64,000 nt of DNA from Pseudovibrio sp. M1P-2-3 (GTDB lineage: Bacteria > Pseudomonadota > Alphaproteobacteria > Rhizobiales > Stappiaceae): positions 815,001 to 879,000 of the forward strand of contig NZ_JARRCW010000001.1 of NCBI RefSeq assembly GCF_031501865.1. The letters run 5' to 3'. Both the position numbers and the translations under genes were made by a program. Numbering within the stretch: position 1 is the stretch's first letter; every line of letters begins with the position of its first letter. The notes under the pieces were generated by a model that was not told where the DNA came from, did no database searches, and was given only the letters and a program-made list of their open reading frames with translations. Shown one piece after another: positions 57,104 to 64,000 of the stretch.

Positions 57104-58006
57104 ATGGCCACAGTTCGCGTAAGAATTCCGGCACCAGAATTAGAGGCAAAAGAACTCTCCGATAAAATGGAGATGATCTTTGGGGATGACGGATTTCCTG
57201 TGGCCGTTTTTGAAAGTTCCAAAGACGGGACTATCTGGACCGCTGAAGTTCTTGTTCTGGAATCCACCGAAGATGAAGCACGCCAGATTGTGGAAGAACG
57301 GCTTGGTGCGCATTTGGAAGGTGGAAAGCTCCCGCAAGAGAGTGAAGTGGAAGCCCTGCCGGAAATCAACTGGGTTGCCAAATCCCTTGAGGGGCTCAAA
57401 CCTGTTCGTGCTGGTCGATTTCTGGTTCACGGGGCCCATGACCGTGATGCTGTTCAAGCCCACGATATGGCCATTGAAATTGAAGCAGCGCAGGCTTTTG
57501 GAACCGGCCACCATGGAACTACCGCAGGCTGCCTGATGGAGCTGGACCGGCTTTTGAAGCGCAATGAATACCAGCGCATGGTGGATGTGGGTACAGGGAC
57601 CGGAGTTCTGGCCATTGCACTGGCCATGTTGAGCAAGCGTGAAGTGCTGGCAACGGACATTGACCCGATCGCGACGGAAGCAGCTTTTGATAACGCCCGC
57701 AAAAACGGCGTTGGTCCCCTTGTAAAAGCATTCACGGCTGCCGGTGTTTCTGACCGCCGCTTTGCGGAAAATGGCCCTTTTGATCTGGCGGTTGCCAATA
57801 TTCTGGCAAAACCGCTTATGCAGATGTCTGCGGCTCTTTCGGCCCAGATGGCACCAAAATCAACGCTGGTCCTCTCCGGCCTTCGCACCGAGCAGGGACC
57901 ACGGATTATCTCCGCCTATGGCCTACAAGGGTTCCGCCTTGTGAAACGGGGTGAGATCGACGGATGGTTAACTCTGACACTGGTTCGCGGAAACTGGCGG
58001 CCATAG
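57104..58006 (+). CDS. prmA: Ribosomal protein L11 methyltransferase PrmA
   Basis: 300 residues. The N-terminal half is the substrate-recognition domain. The SAM domain has the FGTGHHGTTAGCL motif (about residue 130), DVGTGTGVLAIALA (motif I) and VANILAKPLM (NIL motif with the NPP-like position). It trimethylates lysines of L11. It is followed by a good terminator, so it ends its own transcript. Confidence 0.95.
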   Translation: MATVRVRIPAPELEAKELSDKMEMIFGDDGFPVAVFESSKDGTIWTAEVLVLESTEDEARQIVEERLGAHLEGGKLPQESEVEALPEINWVAKSLEGLKPVRAGRFLVHGAHDRDAVQAHDMAIEIEAAQAFGTGHHGTTAGCLMELDRLLKRNEYQRMVDVGTGTGVLAIALAMLSKREVLATDIDPIATEAAFDNARKNGVGPLVKAFTAAGVSDRRFAENGPFDLAVANILAKPLMQMSAALSAQMAPKSTLVLSGLRTEQGPRIISAYGLQGFRLVKRGEIDGWLTLTLVRGNWRP

Positions 58007-58023
58007 GCATTAAAACGGTTGCC

Positions 58024-58066
58024 GTTTAGAGTACGTCGCGTTCATCATTCACGCTTCGTACCTCTG
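58024..58066 (+). repeat. Intergenic repeat, copy A
   Basis: About 43 bases that recur in inverted orientation at 60912-60955 with roughly 85% identity (core TTTAGAGTAC, CGCGTTCATC and ATTCACGCTT). A 6-bp hairpin (AAACGG/CCGTTT) abuts it. Confidence 0.7.
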
Positions 58067-58083
58067 ACATATGAACAACATGG

Positions 58084-58105
58084 GGGCGCCTTTGGCGCCC
58101 TTTTT
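58084..58105 (+). terminator. Rho-independent terminator of prmA
   Basis: A perfect 7-bp GC stem (GGGCGCC / GGCGCCC) with a TTT loop, followed by TTTTT. Confidence 0.9.
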
Positions 58106-58166
58106 AGTGAACAGGCACGGCTATAGGCTTTTCACCCTGTGGAAAGTCATTCTTTTTTGAGGATGG

Positions 58167-58399
58167 AAAAAGAAAAACCCCCGCTTCTGTGGGAGGAGGC
58201 AGCGCTGTTTGGGAGGAGTAGCGCTGCCATTCAGAAGCAGAGGTTTTTGTATGTCGTGCTCTGGGAGGAAGAACAGCTCGACAATTTTTACTAGTACATA
58301 TTGCATCGCATTGGGAGGAGGTGAACCGTGCTTCGAAAATGGGGAGAGAAGCGGCTCGGTGCGATGCAGTGTGTCTATGAACAGCTATATGCCTTTCCT
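58167..58399 (-). ncRNA. Predicted anti-Shine-Dalgarno sRNA, copy 1
   Basis: Read on the minus strand it has three structured blocks. Block 1 (58302-58368) is closed by TGCATCGCA/TGCGATGCA and holds an inner two-part stem with CCTCCTCCC on its 3' side. Block 2 (58252-58283) is a TGTCG/CGACA hairpin whose loop contains CCTCCC. Block 3 (58178-58243) is a 12-bp stem enclosing a perfect 9-bp hairpin with CTCCTCCC in its loop and a further CCTCCTCCC; the run TTTTTCTTTTT follows, making it a terminator. The motif CCUCCUCCC could occupy the 16S anti-SD complement on mRNAs. It resembles the cuckoo/CcsR sRNA families of alphaproteobacteria. Start and end are estimates from a weak -35/-10 pair (CTGACA, TCATAG). 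Confidence 0.72.
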
Positions 58400-58587
58400 G
58401 AGCCCCTATGAAAAGGCATAGTTTTGCATGTCAGTTCTGCGCTCAGAGCAGAGGTCGCTTTTATACCTACCCGTTGGTTGTAGTTTTTCATCCGGTAAAG
58501 CATGGGGCTGTTGATAGCAGGCCGACACTTACTCCGGTGTGAGTAGTGGGAGGTACTAAATTCTTCTGTTGTAGTTTTCTGGGGGAG

Positions 58588-58825
58588 AAAAAGAAAAACC
58601 CCCGCTTCTGTGGGAGGAGGCGGGCGCTGATTGGGAGGAGTAGCGCTGCCATTCAGAAGCAGAGGTTTTTGTATGTCGTGCTCTGGGAGGAAGAACAGCT
58701 CGACAATTTTTTAACTAGTACATATTGCATCGCATTGGGAGGAGGTGAGCCATGCTTCGAATAAATGGGGAGAGAAGCGGCTCGGTGCGATGCAGTGTGT
58801 CTATGAACAGCTATATGCCTTCCCT
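58588..58825 (-). ncRNA. Predicted anti-Shine-Dalgarno sRNA, copy 2
   Basis: This is the same three-block layout as copy 1: block 1 at 58726-58794, block 2 at 58674-58705 and block 3 with terminator at 58599-58665. Differences from copy 1 keep the pairing. In block 1 the pair GAGCC/GGTTC becomes GAGCC/GGCTC, and the inner hairpin of block 3 keeps its GCGCT/AGCGC core. The same weak promoter with 17-base spacing stands upstream (58832-58860). Confidence 0.72.
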
Positions 58826-58982
58826 GAGCCCCTATGAAAAGTCACAGGATTGCATGTCAGTTCTGCGTTTTTTGCATAGGAAGGGATAAGTTCATGCAAA
58901 TATGCAGGAAATGGTGCGGTGCACTATGGTTTTCCACTTCCAGAACTGATCTGATCCGTTAGACTTTAGGCAAGTTTTTTAA

Positions 58983-59007
58983 GGAGCGGCAGAGTTTCAG
59001 CCGCTCC
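58983..59007. other. 8-bp hairpin before the aminopeptidase start
   Basis: GGAGCGGC / GCCGCTCC with a 9-base loop, 22 bases before ATG 59030. It has no T run after it, so it is a leader structure rather than a clear terminator. Confidence 0.5.
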
Positions 59008-59029
59008 AAATTGGGGGAAAACATCCAAG

Positions 59030-60850
59030 ATGTTTCAAAGATTCGATATTGCGAATAGAAAAACACAGGGCCCGATCCATCTTGCTGCTGTGAGGCAAGA
59101 GCTTGCTACCAGAAAGCTGGATGGTTTTCTTGTTCCCCATGCTGATGCCCATCAAGGTGAACAGATGGCGCAAGCCGATTGTCGCCTTGAATGGCTGACG
59201 GGGTTTACAGGCTCCGCCGGAGCGGCTGTTGTGATGGCTGATAAGGCCGCCGTTTTTGTAGATGGCCGCTATACGATACAGGTGCGTGAACAGGTTGATG
59301 GTGATAGCTTTGAATACAGGCACTTGGTTGAGGAGCCTGTATTTAAATGGATCAGCGCCAATGCAAAAGAAGGTATGAAGATTGGGTATGACCCCATGCT
59401 TCACCCTGTAACAGCTACAGGAAGGTTGAAAGCTGCCTGTGAAACAGCGGGGGCCGAGCTGGTTGCTGTCGACCTAAACCCGATAGATGCGGTGTGGAAA
59501 GACCAACCCGCGCTTCCAACCGGACAGGTGTCTTTGCACCCGCTTGCTTATGCGGGCGAAGCTGCCTCCCTCAAAATTACTCGTATCAAGGAATTGGTGA
59601 AGGACAAAGAGGCGGATGCGGCCTTACTGACCCAGCCGGATTCGATTGCGTGGCTTTTCAACATTCGCGGAGCGGATGTAGAGCGGACACCGGTTCCACT
59701 GTCTTTTGCTATTCTGCCGACCGCTGGAAAGCCAAGTCTTTTCATTGACGGGCGCAAACTTTCCAACGAAGTACGTAGTGAACTTACTGATCTTGCCGAT
59801 ATTTTTGAGCCGCAGGATTTGAAGAAGTCTCTGGCTTTTCTGGGCATTGAGAAAAAGCGGATCTTGGTAGACGCCAGCCTTGCAGGGCAAGCGCTTTATG
59901 ATGCTATTTGCGAAAACGGGGGAAGCGTGGTGGAAGGGCAGGAGCCTGTGCTTTTGCCAAAGGCCATTAAAAACAGCGCCGAGATAGAGGGGGCGAAGGC
60001 CGCCCACCTACGTGATGGCGCAGCTATGGCCAACTTCCTGTGCTGGTTTGAAAAAAACGCATCCACGGAAACCTTGAGTGAAATTATTGCGGCACAGAAG
60101 TTGGAAGAGTGCCGCCGTGATACGGGGAAACTCAAAGATATATCGTTTGATACGATCTCCGGATCGGGACCCAATGGCGCTATTGTTCATTATCGTGTCA
60201 CCCATGAAACCGACAGGCCCATTGAACTCAATAGCCTTTACCTGATTGACTCTGGCGGGCAGTATGAAGACGGGACAACCGACATTACCCGCACGCTTGC
60301 TGTGGGCGCGGTGAGCGAGACGCAAAGAAAGCACTTCACCTTGGTGCTTAAGTCTCATATTGCCATTGCCACCGCACGTTTTCCCGCCGGAACAACAGGG
60401 CCGCAACTGGACACTCTGGCCCGCATTTCCTTATGGAAGGAAGGGCTTGATTATGATCACGGGACCGGACACGGTGTCGGATCTTATTTAAGTGTTCACG
60501 AAGGGCCAGCCTCTATCTCCAAGCGCAGCAACAAAGTTGCGCTGGAGCCGGGAATGATCCTGTCCAATGAACCGGGGTACTATCTTGAAGGAGAATATGG
60601 CATTCGCCTTGAAAACCTAGAACTGGTGCAATCAGCTGCGGACATTGAAGGCGGGGATCGGCCAATGCTCGGGTTCAAGGCGCTTACCCTTGCTCCATTT
60701 GACCTGCGCTTGGTGGATACATCCATTATGAGCACACAGGAGCTGGGCTGGCTGAATAGCTATCATGCACGCGTTTGGAAGGAAATCAGCCCCTTGGTGG
60801 AAGGGGAAACGCTTGCCTGGTTGAAAGAGGCTACGCGGCAGGTTTCCTAG
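59030..60850 (+). CDS. pepP: Xaa-Pro aminopeptidase (aminopeptidase P)
   Basis: 606 residues, the long eukaryote-like form of M24B enzymes. Two creatinase-type N-terminal domains (residues about 1-300) precede the pita-bread catalytic domain. The metal ligands are in LIDSGGQYEDGTTDITRT, HGTGHGVGSYLSVHEG, SNEPGYY and GIRLENLELV. It removes an N-terminal residue preceding proline in the cytoplasm. Confidence 0.93.
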   Translation: MFQRFDIANRKTQGPIHLAAVRQELATRKLDGFLVPHADAHQGEQMAQADCRLEWLTGFTGSAGAAVVMADKAAVFVDGRYTIQVREQVDGDSFEYRHLVEEPVFKWISANAKEGMKIGYDPMLHPVTATGRLKAACETAGAELVAVDLNPIDAVWKDQPALPTGQVSLHPLAYAGEAASLKITRIKELVKDKEADAALLTQPDSIAWLFNIRGADVERTPVPLSFAILPTAGKPSLFIDGRKLSNEVRSELTDLADIFEPQDLKKSLAFLGIEKKRILVDASLAGQALYDAICENGGSVVEGQEPVLLPKAIKNSAEIEGAKAAHLRDGAAMANFLCWFEKNASTETLSEIIAAQKLEECRRDTGKLKDISFDTISGSGPNGAIVHYRVTHETDRPIELNSLYLIDSGGQYEDGTTDITRTLAVGAVSETQRKHFTLVLKSHIAIATARFPAGTTGPQLDTLARISLWKEGLDYDHGTGHGVGSYLSVHEGPASISKRSNKVALEPGMILSNEPGYYLEGEYGIRLENLELVQSAADIEGGDRPMLGFKALTLAPFDLRLVDTSIMSTQELGWLNSYHARVWKEISPLVEGETLAWLKEATRQVS

Positions 60851-60860
60851 AGCGCGTTCG

Positions 60861-60955
60861 GTTTGACTGGGTTCAGTCAAACGACAGGCATTTGCTCAAA
60901 ATGCAAAATATAGAGTGCAAAGCGTGAATGCGATGAACGCGATGTACTCTAAATC
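60861..60955 (-). repeat. Intergenic repeat, copy B with palindrome
   Basis: The part at 60912-60955 is the inverted partner of the element at 58024-58066. Next to it is a perfect 9-bp stem-loop (60861-60882, GTTTGACTG/CAGTCAAAC), then a GCATTT/AAAATGC hairpin (about 60888-60904). The layout suggests a composite palindromic repeat. Confidence 0.65.
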
Positions 60956-61021
60956 CCATTAGTATTGCGAATATTCAACGGCGCAGGGCTTTCCTATTCT
61001 CTTGAACGGGAGGATGCGCCT

Positions 61022-62077
61022 TTGAAGACTGTGGATGTTTTAAAATCGCCCTATTGGCTTGCCGATATTGCCCTTGGGGGAAAATCGTTTCGTAAAAACC
61101 CGCTTATTGGCAGCCCCCGATTGAATGAGCGGGGCCTGCATGTAAGGCGTATGGAACTGGCAGAGAAGATGGCCGCATGGCGGCGCAAACGAATGCACCA
61201 TCTCCTTCCTCCACATCATCGTGAATTTTTTGAAGAAAAGGGCTACTTGGCTCTTGAGAGGTTTTTGCCTAATGACCTTTTTCAAAGGATGAAGGCAGAA
61301 GTTCATACTACCAAAATGCCTGCATGGGAAATGAAGCAGGGGCGCACAGTGACCCGTTTTATTCCCCTGCCACCGTCGGTGCTGAAGGGGGCTCCAGCCC
61401 TTTCTAAAACCGTTTGGAATCCAGTTTTTCAAGGGGGACTGCGGTATATTGCGGGAACAAACGGCAACCCGATAGTCTATCTGCACACGGTACTGTCCAA
61501 TCCGGAAGAGCAACGGGCTGACCCGCAAACGCAAATGCATAGCGACACCTTTCACCCTACATCAAAAGCATGGCTGTTTCTTGATGATGTGGAGATGGAG
61601 GATGGGCCGTTCCTTTATGTTCCGGGCTCTCATAGGCTCACAGATGGGCGTAGAAAGTGGGAATATGAGCAGAGCCTGAGTGCGGCTCATCATCAAAATG
61701 TTCTCCATGCGGTGGGCTCATTTCGAACCTCGATGGAAGAGGCGAGGGAAATGGGGTTTGGGGAACCTGTTGCTATGACTGTTCCGGCTAATACTCTGGT
61801 GATAGCTGACACCCACGGCTTTCATGCGCGCGGGGTCAGTACGCGGCCTTGTGTCCGCATGGGGCTCTACGGGTCTTTGCGGCGTAACCCGTTCCTGCCG
61901 TGGGTCGGGCTGGACCTTGCGTCACTGCCCTTAGTTAAATCCCATCAAGCCTTCATTTTCTTAAGGGGGCAGGACCTTTCAGCTAAGTGGAAAGGTAAGG
62001 ATCCAAGCCATGTTTTTGTGGGAGAGGTGCTTGCCAGCACACCCGCCGTACGGCGGGAGACGAGGGCAAAGTCTTGA
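61022..62077 (+). CDS. Phytanoyl-CoA dioxygenase (PhyH)-family protein
   Basis: About 351 residues from TTG 61022, 8 bases after GGAGGA; an earlier TTG at 60965 lacks such a site. The iron-binding HxD is in MHSDTFHP (about residue 175) and the distal His is in TRGFHARG-like HGFHARG, followed by a 2-oxoglutarate-binding Arg (CVRMGLYGS). Such enzymes hydroxylate small molecules with 2-oxoglutarate and iron. The substrate is unknown. It has no obvious operon partner. Confidence 0.8.
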   Translation: MKTVDVLKSPYWLADIALGGKSFRKNPLIGSPRLNERGLHVRRMELAEKMAAWRRKRMHHLLPPHHREFFEEKGYLALERFLPNDLFQRMKAEVHTTKMPAWEMKQGRTVTRFIPLPPSVLKGAPALSKTVWNPVFQGGLRYIAGTNGNPIVYLHTVLSNPEEQRADPQTQMHSDTFHPTSKAWLFLDDVEMEDGPFLYVPGSHRLTDGRRKWEYEQSLSAAHHQNVLHAVGSFRTSMEEAREMGFGEPVAMTVPANTLVIADTHGFHARGVSTRPCVRMGLYGSLRRNPFLPWVGLDLASLPLVKSHQAFIFLRGQDLSAKWKGKDPSHVFVGEVLASTPAVRRETRAKS

Positions 62078-62107
62078 AAATTCCGGACCTTTCCCTTTTT
62101 GTGTTTG

Positions 62108-62151
62108 CGCGTACCTTTGAAAACAGGATTTCCCCTTTTCAAAGGTACGCG
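62108..62151. terminator. Perfect 16-bp inverted repeat between convergent genes
   Basis: The arms 62108-62123 and 62136-62151 are exact complements with a 12-base loop, located between the PhyH gene and azlD. There is no T run adjacent, but its position between convergent stops favours a bidirectional terminator. Confidence 0.6.
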
Positions 62152-62164
62152 ATAGTAGCCGTCA

Positions 62165-62494
62165 TCAAAGAAATGAGAGTACAGGATAGGCACGCATAAT
62201 AGCGAGACTTGCAACACCAACGCCTATGGAAGGTAGTAAGGGGAGCTTCATGGCGGCAAGGGCTGTAAGAATTGTGGCAACGGTTTCCTCAGGGCCGGTC
62301 GCAAAAGCTTTGGGGGCGATAATTGCCATGAGAATGGCAGGAGGAACCGCTTGAAGAGCGGCCTCGATACGACCTGACAGCGTGAAGAAGCGCACCAGAA
62401 CAATACCTCCAATACGGGTGACATATGTTCCCACTGCCATAGCAAGGATTGTTAGAAGCGTAGTTGTTTCTATGAAATACCAAGCCTCAGGCAT
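62165..62494 (-). CDS. azlD: AzlD-type branched-chain amino acid exporter subunit
   Basis: About 109 residues with four hydrophobic helices (LLTILAMAVGTYVTRIGGIVLV, LQAVPPAILMAIIAP, ATILTALAAMKLPLLPSIGVG). ATG 62494 follows GGGAGAG; an in-frame upstream codon at 62551 is rejected. It is the small partner of AzlC and overlaps its stop, so both are co-transcribed. Confidence 0.88.
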   Translation of the reverse strand: MPEAWYFIETTTLLTILAMAVGTYVTRIGGIVLVRFFTLSGRIEAALQAVPPAILMAIIAPKAFATGPEETVATILTALAAMKLPLLPSIGVGVASLAIMRAYPVLSFL

Positions 62495-63230
62495 TGTGCT
62501 CTCCCTCATTGCCGTTGTGGGTCTTCTCTTCTTGAGGAAGAAGTGCTGCAACTACCATTCCGGCAAGGGATCCGGCGATGATGTACCAAGCCCCCGGTAA
62601 AACCTTGTAGACTAGAACAGCGGTTATGCCGCTGGCAGCAATGACAAGACCGGTTCTATAGCTATTCCAAAATCCCAAAACCAAATAAATGAAGAGCGCC
62701 GTAAAGGCGAAATCCAGACCGTATTCAGCTGGGTCTCCCAGAATTGCGCCAAGATATGCCCCAAAAAAGGTCGTGCTCACCCAACTCACATACATGGGGA
62801 TGCCGATCCCTACAATGTAGGGAGTGCTGATTTTGTGGGTCAAGGCTTTGCGCTCACACAGCGCCCACAGTTCGTCCGTCAGCAGGAAGAAGTTTCCATA
62901 GAGGCGACGACCTTTAATATGGGGCAGCTTTGGAGCAAAGGATGCTCCCATTAGAACATGCCGCATATTCACCAGAAATGAAGAAATGATGATTGTGAAC
63001 CATGGAAGCGGTTCCGCCCATAAATCCAGCGCTACAAATTGAGAGGCTCCGGCAAAAACTGTTGCGCTCATAAATGTGATTTCCAAAGGAGTGAGCCCTT
63101 TTTGAACTGCGAGGGCACCACAGAGAAAACCAATGGGCAGAACAGCGACGAGAAGCGGAAGAATAGTCAAAATTCCGTCATTAAAAGTAAGGGCGGGCTG
63201 CCTTGACTGCGCTTGTGTGATGAAAGCCAT
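62487..63230 (-). CDS. azlC: AzlC-type branched-chain amino acid exporter subunit
   Basis: 247 residues with about seven helices. LPIGFLCGALAVQKGLTPLEITFMSATVFAGASQFVALDL and SSFLVNMRHVLMGASFAPKL are AzlC hallmarks. With AzlD it exports branched-chain amino acids and analogues. The 240 bases upstream hold no gene; a GAGTAGG hairpin lies in its leader. Confidence 0.9.
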   Translation of the reverse strand: MAFITQAQSRQPALTFNDGILTILPLLVAVLPIGFLCGALAVQKGLTPLEITFMSATVFAGASQFVALDLWAEPLPWFTIIISSFLVNMRHVLMGASFAPKLPHIKGRRLYGNFFLLTDELWALCERKALTHKISTPYIVGIGIPMYVSWVSTTFFGAYLGAILGDPAEYGLDFAFTALFIYLVLGFWNSYRTGLVIAASGITAVLVYKVLPGAWYIIAGSLAGMVVAALLPQEEKTHNGNEGEHNA

Positions 63231-63473
63231 GGGGATTTTAAAACTCTATACAGAAGATATATTCATATCGATTTGAGTAGGCCCGAATCCCTACTCGTTG
63301 GGTCCTTAAATCGCAATAGAAAATGTCGCTAGGCGTTATTTTTTAGGTGAGGTTGTGCTTTTACCCGTCAAAACGGGGCGCAATCTAGCGTCTCCTGAAG
63401 TCTTTGGCATTTCCTGTTCTTCCCAATATGCTGGAGGTTGGACGTTGTTTCTCGCGATTTGGCAGGTGAGTGG

Positions 63474-64000
63474 CTAGCGGTGTTCTTCCTCATTAGCCTT
63501 GATAAGAGCACTGTTGAAGTACCGTAAGGCTTTGACGTGTGTTGCGGTGCCGATGATCATGTTCGGGTCTGCCTTGTCAATGACGGGCAGGATTTCCTTA
63601 CCTGTTTTGTCAAAGCACACGAGAGCCTGCTCCAGTGTCTGATCAGACCAAAGGAAGGGAAGGTCGCTTGTGCTGTCAAAGTCTCTGTCGGCATTTGTCT
63701 CGAGCGGATCGGCAAAGTCGGCCACGTTTACGATACGCACAAGCCATTTATGCGGCCCGTCCTGCATCATGATACCCCGCATTTGAAGTTGCCACTGGAA
63801 GTAGGAGCGTCCATGTACTGCCTGTGTTAAACCAGCGGCAATTGATACGCACATGAGAAGGGCGATGGACAGGGCGTAACCGCCTGTAAGCTCGAACACG
63901 ATCATCGTCGTGGAGAAGGGGGCTCCCAGAACGGCCGCTGCCACCGCCCCCATACCCAAAATGGCGTAGAGGCCATAACTGGATGCCAGCTCTGGTGAAA
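63474..64000 (-). CDS. ClC-type chloride channel, C-terminal part, start outside the window
   Basis: The frame is open to the window edge, so the protein is incomplete; the TTG at 63959 is not the start. The visible end begins in the last helices (GMGAVAAAVLGAPFSTTMIVFELTGGY, the conserved GAPxSxxxxxFELTG segment of ClC proteins). It continues into a cytoplasmic CBS domain tail (VRIVNVADFADPLE, FLWSDQTLEQALVCFDKTGKEILPVID). ClC proteins move chloride or exchange it for protons. Confidence 0.88.
   Translation of the reverse strand, partial: SPELASSYGLYAILGMGAVAAAVLGAPFSTTMIVFELTGGYALSIALLMCVSIAAGLTQAVHGRSYFQWQLQMRGIMMQDGPHKWLVRIVNVADFADPLETNADRDFDSTSDLPFLWSDQTLEQALVCFDKTGKEILPVIDKADPNMIIGTATHVKALRYFNSALIKANEEEHR

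Larger units (their letters stand above)
58167..58866. repeat. Tandem direct duplication of the sRNA unit
   Basis: Two units of about 275 bases (58167-58440 and 58588-58866) lie about 424 bases apart with high identity. Similarity stops abruptly at the GCAGAACTGACATGC end, upstream of the presumed promoter. The 120-base spacer carries one more degenerate CCTCCC (minus strand, near 58550). Confidence 0.85.

Noticed and set aside
58178-58665. Plus-strand orientation for the tandem RNAs
   Set aside because: The block 3 stem is also followed by TTTTTG on the plus strand, so a bidirectional terminator is possible. Only the minus strand presents CCUCCUCCC in loops and carries the longer T run, so minus is preferred, but not proven.
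58209-58764. Small open frames in the repeated region
   Set aside because: They overlap the structured RNA units, have no ribosome site or recognisable domain, and recur only because the DNA is duplicated.
63350-63390. A CCCGT/ACGGG hairpin as terminator of the ClC gene
   Set aside because: There is no T run in the minus direction and it lies about 100 bases past the stop, so I cannot support it.

Overview
The window is a chromosomal stretch of an alphaproteobacterium, most likely from the Hyphomicrobiales (Rhizobiales). The evidence is the complete mraZ-to-ftsZ division and cell-wall (dcw) cluster followed by lpxC, bamD, recN and ligA, an FtsZ tail ending in [10 protein letters not shown], a class A RNase P RNA, and Zur, MocR and AzlCD systems typical of the group. 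The GC content looks moderate for the order. A marine Stappiaceae/Pseudovibrio-like host is my guess, not something proven here. I see no prophage, transposase, CRISPR array or tRNA gene.

Layout. (1) 1-23.3 kb is accessory metabolism and regulation: a truncated MHS-type transporter, a MOSC protein, a full-length 5-oxoprolinase/hydantoinase facing an Asp/Glu-racemase-like gene and a MarR-like regulator, a GGDEF-EAL protein, a TerB/J-domain protein joined to two peptidoglycan hydrolases, an FMN-binding protein, a DHA2 exporter divergent from a MocR regulator, rnpB, a predicted Zur-controlled zinc-uptake-like operon (DUF2796 protein, ABC ATPase, FtsX-like permease, DUF3299), and a LysR/methyltransferase pair. 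(2) 23.7-44.7 kb is the dcw cluster, tightly packed and all on the plus strand: mraZ, rsmH, ftsL, ftsI, murE-murF (one fused ORF), mraY, murD, ftsW, murG, murC, murB, ddl, ftsQ, ftsA, ftsZ. MraZ-type repeats overlap the likely promoter, and a strong terminator follows ftsZ. (3) 44.9-58 kb carries lpxC, bamD, recN, a GT87-like membrane protein, ligA, a NIT-HAMP protein, a DUF4142 protein, a UvrD-type helicase and prmA. (4) 58-59 kb has no protein gene but carries two tandem copies of a structured RNA on the minus strand with CCUCCUCCC (anti-Shine-Dalgarno) loops. (5) 59-64 kb carries an aminopeptidase P, a PhyH-type dioxygenase, azlCD and the end of a ClC channel gene.

The two most striking signals are these. 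First, MurE and MurF are fused through a linker of about 690 acidic residues. The linker contains 14 perfect GAGCCA hexamers (Glu-Pro) and 93 perfect GAAGCC hexamers (Glu-Ala), so it is an in-frame microsatellite inside an essential cell-wall gene. Second, the tandem anti-Shine-Dalgarno hairpin RNAs at 58.2-58.9 kb look like cuckoo/CcsR-type riboregulators, and the differences between the copies preserve the structure.
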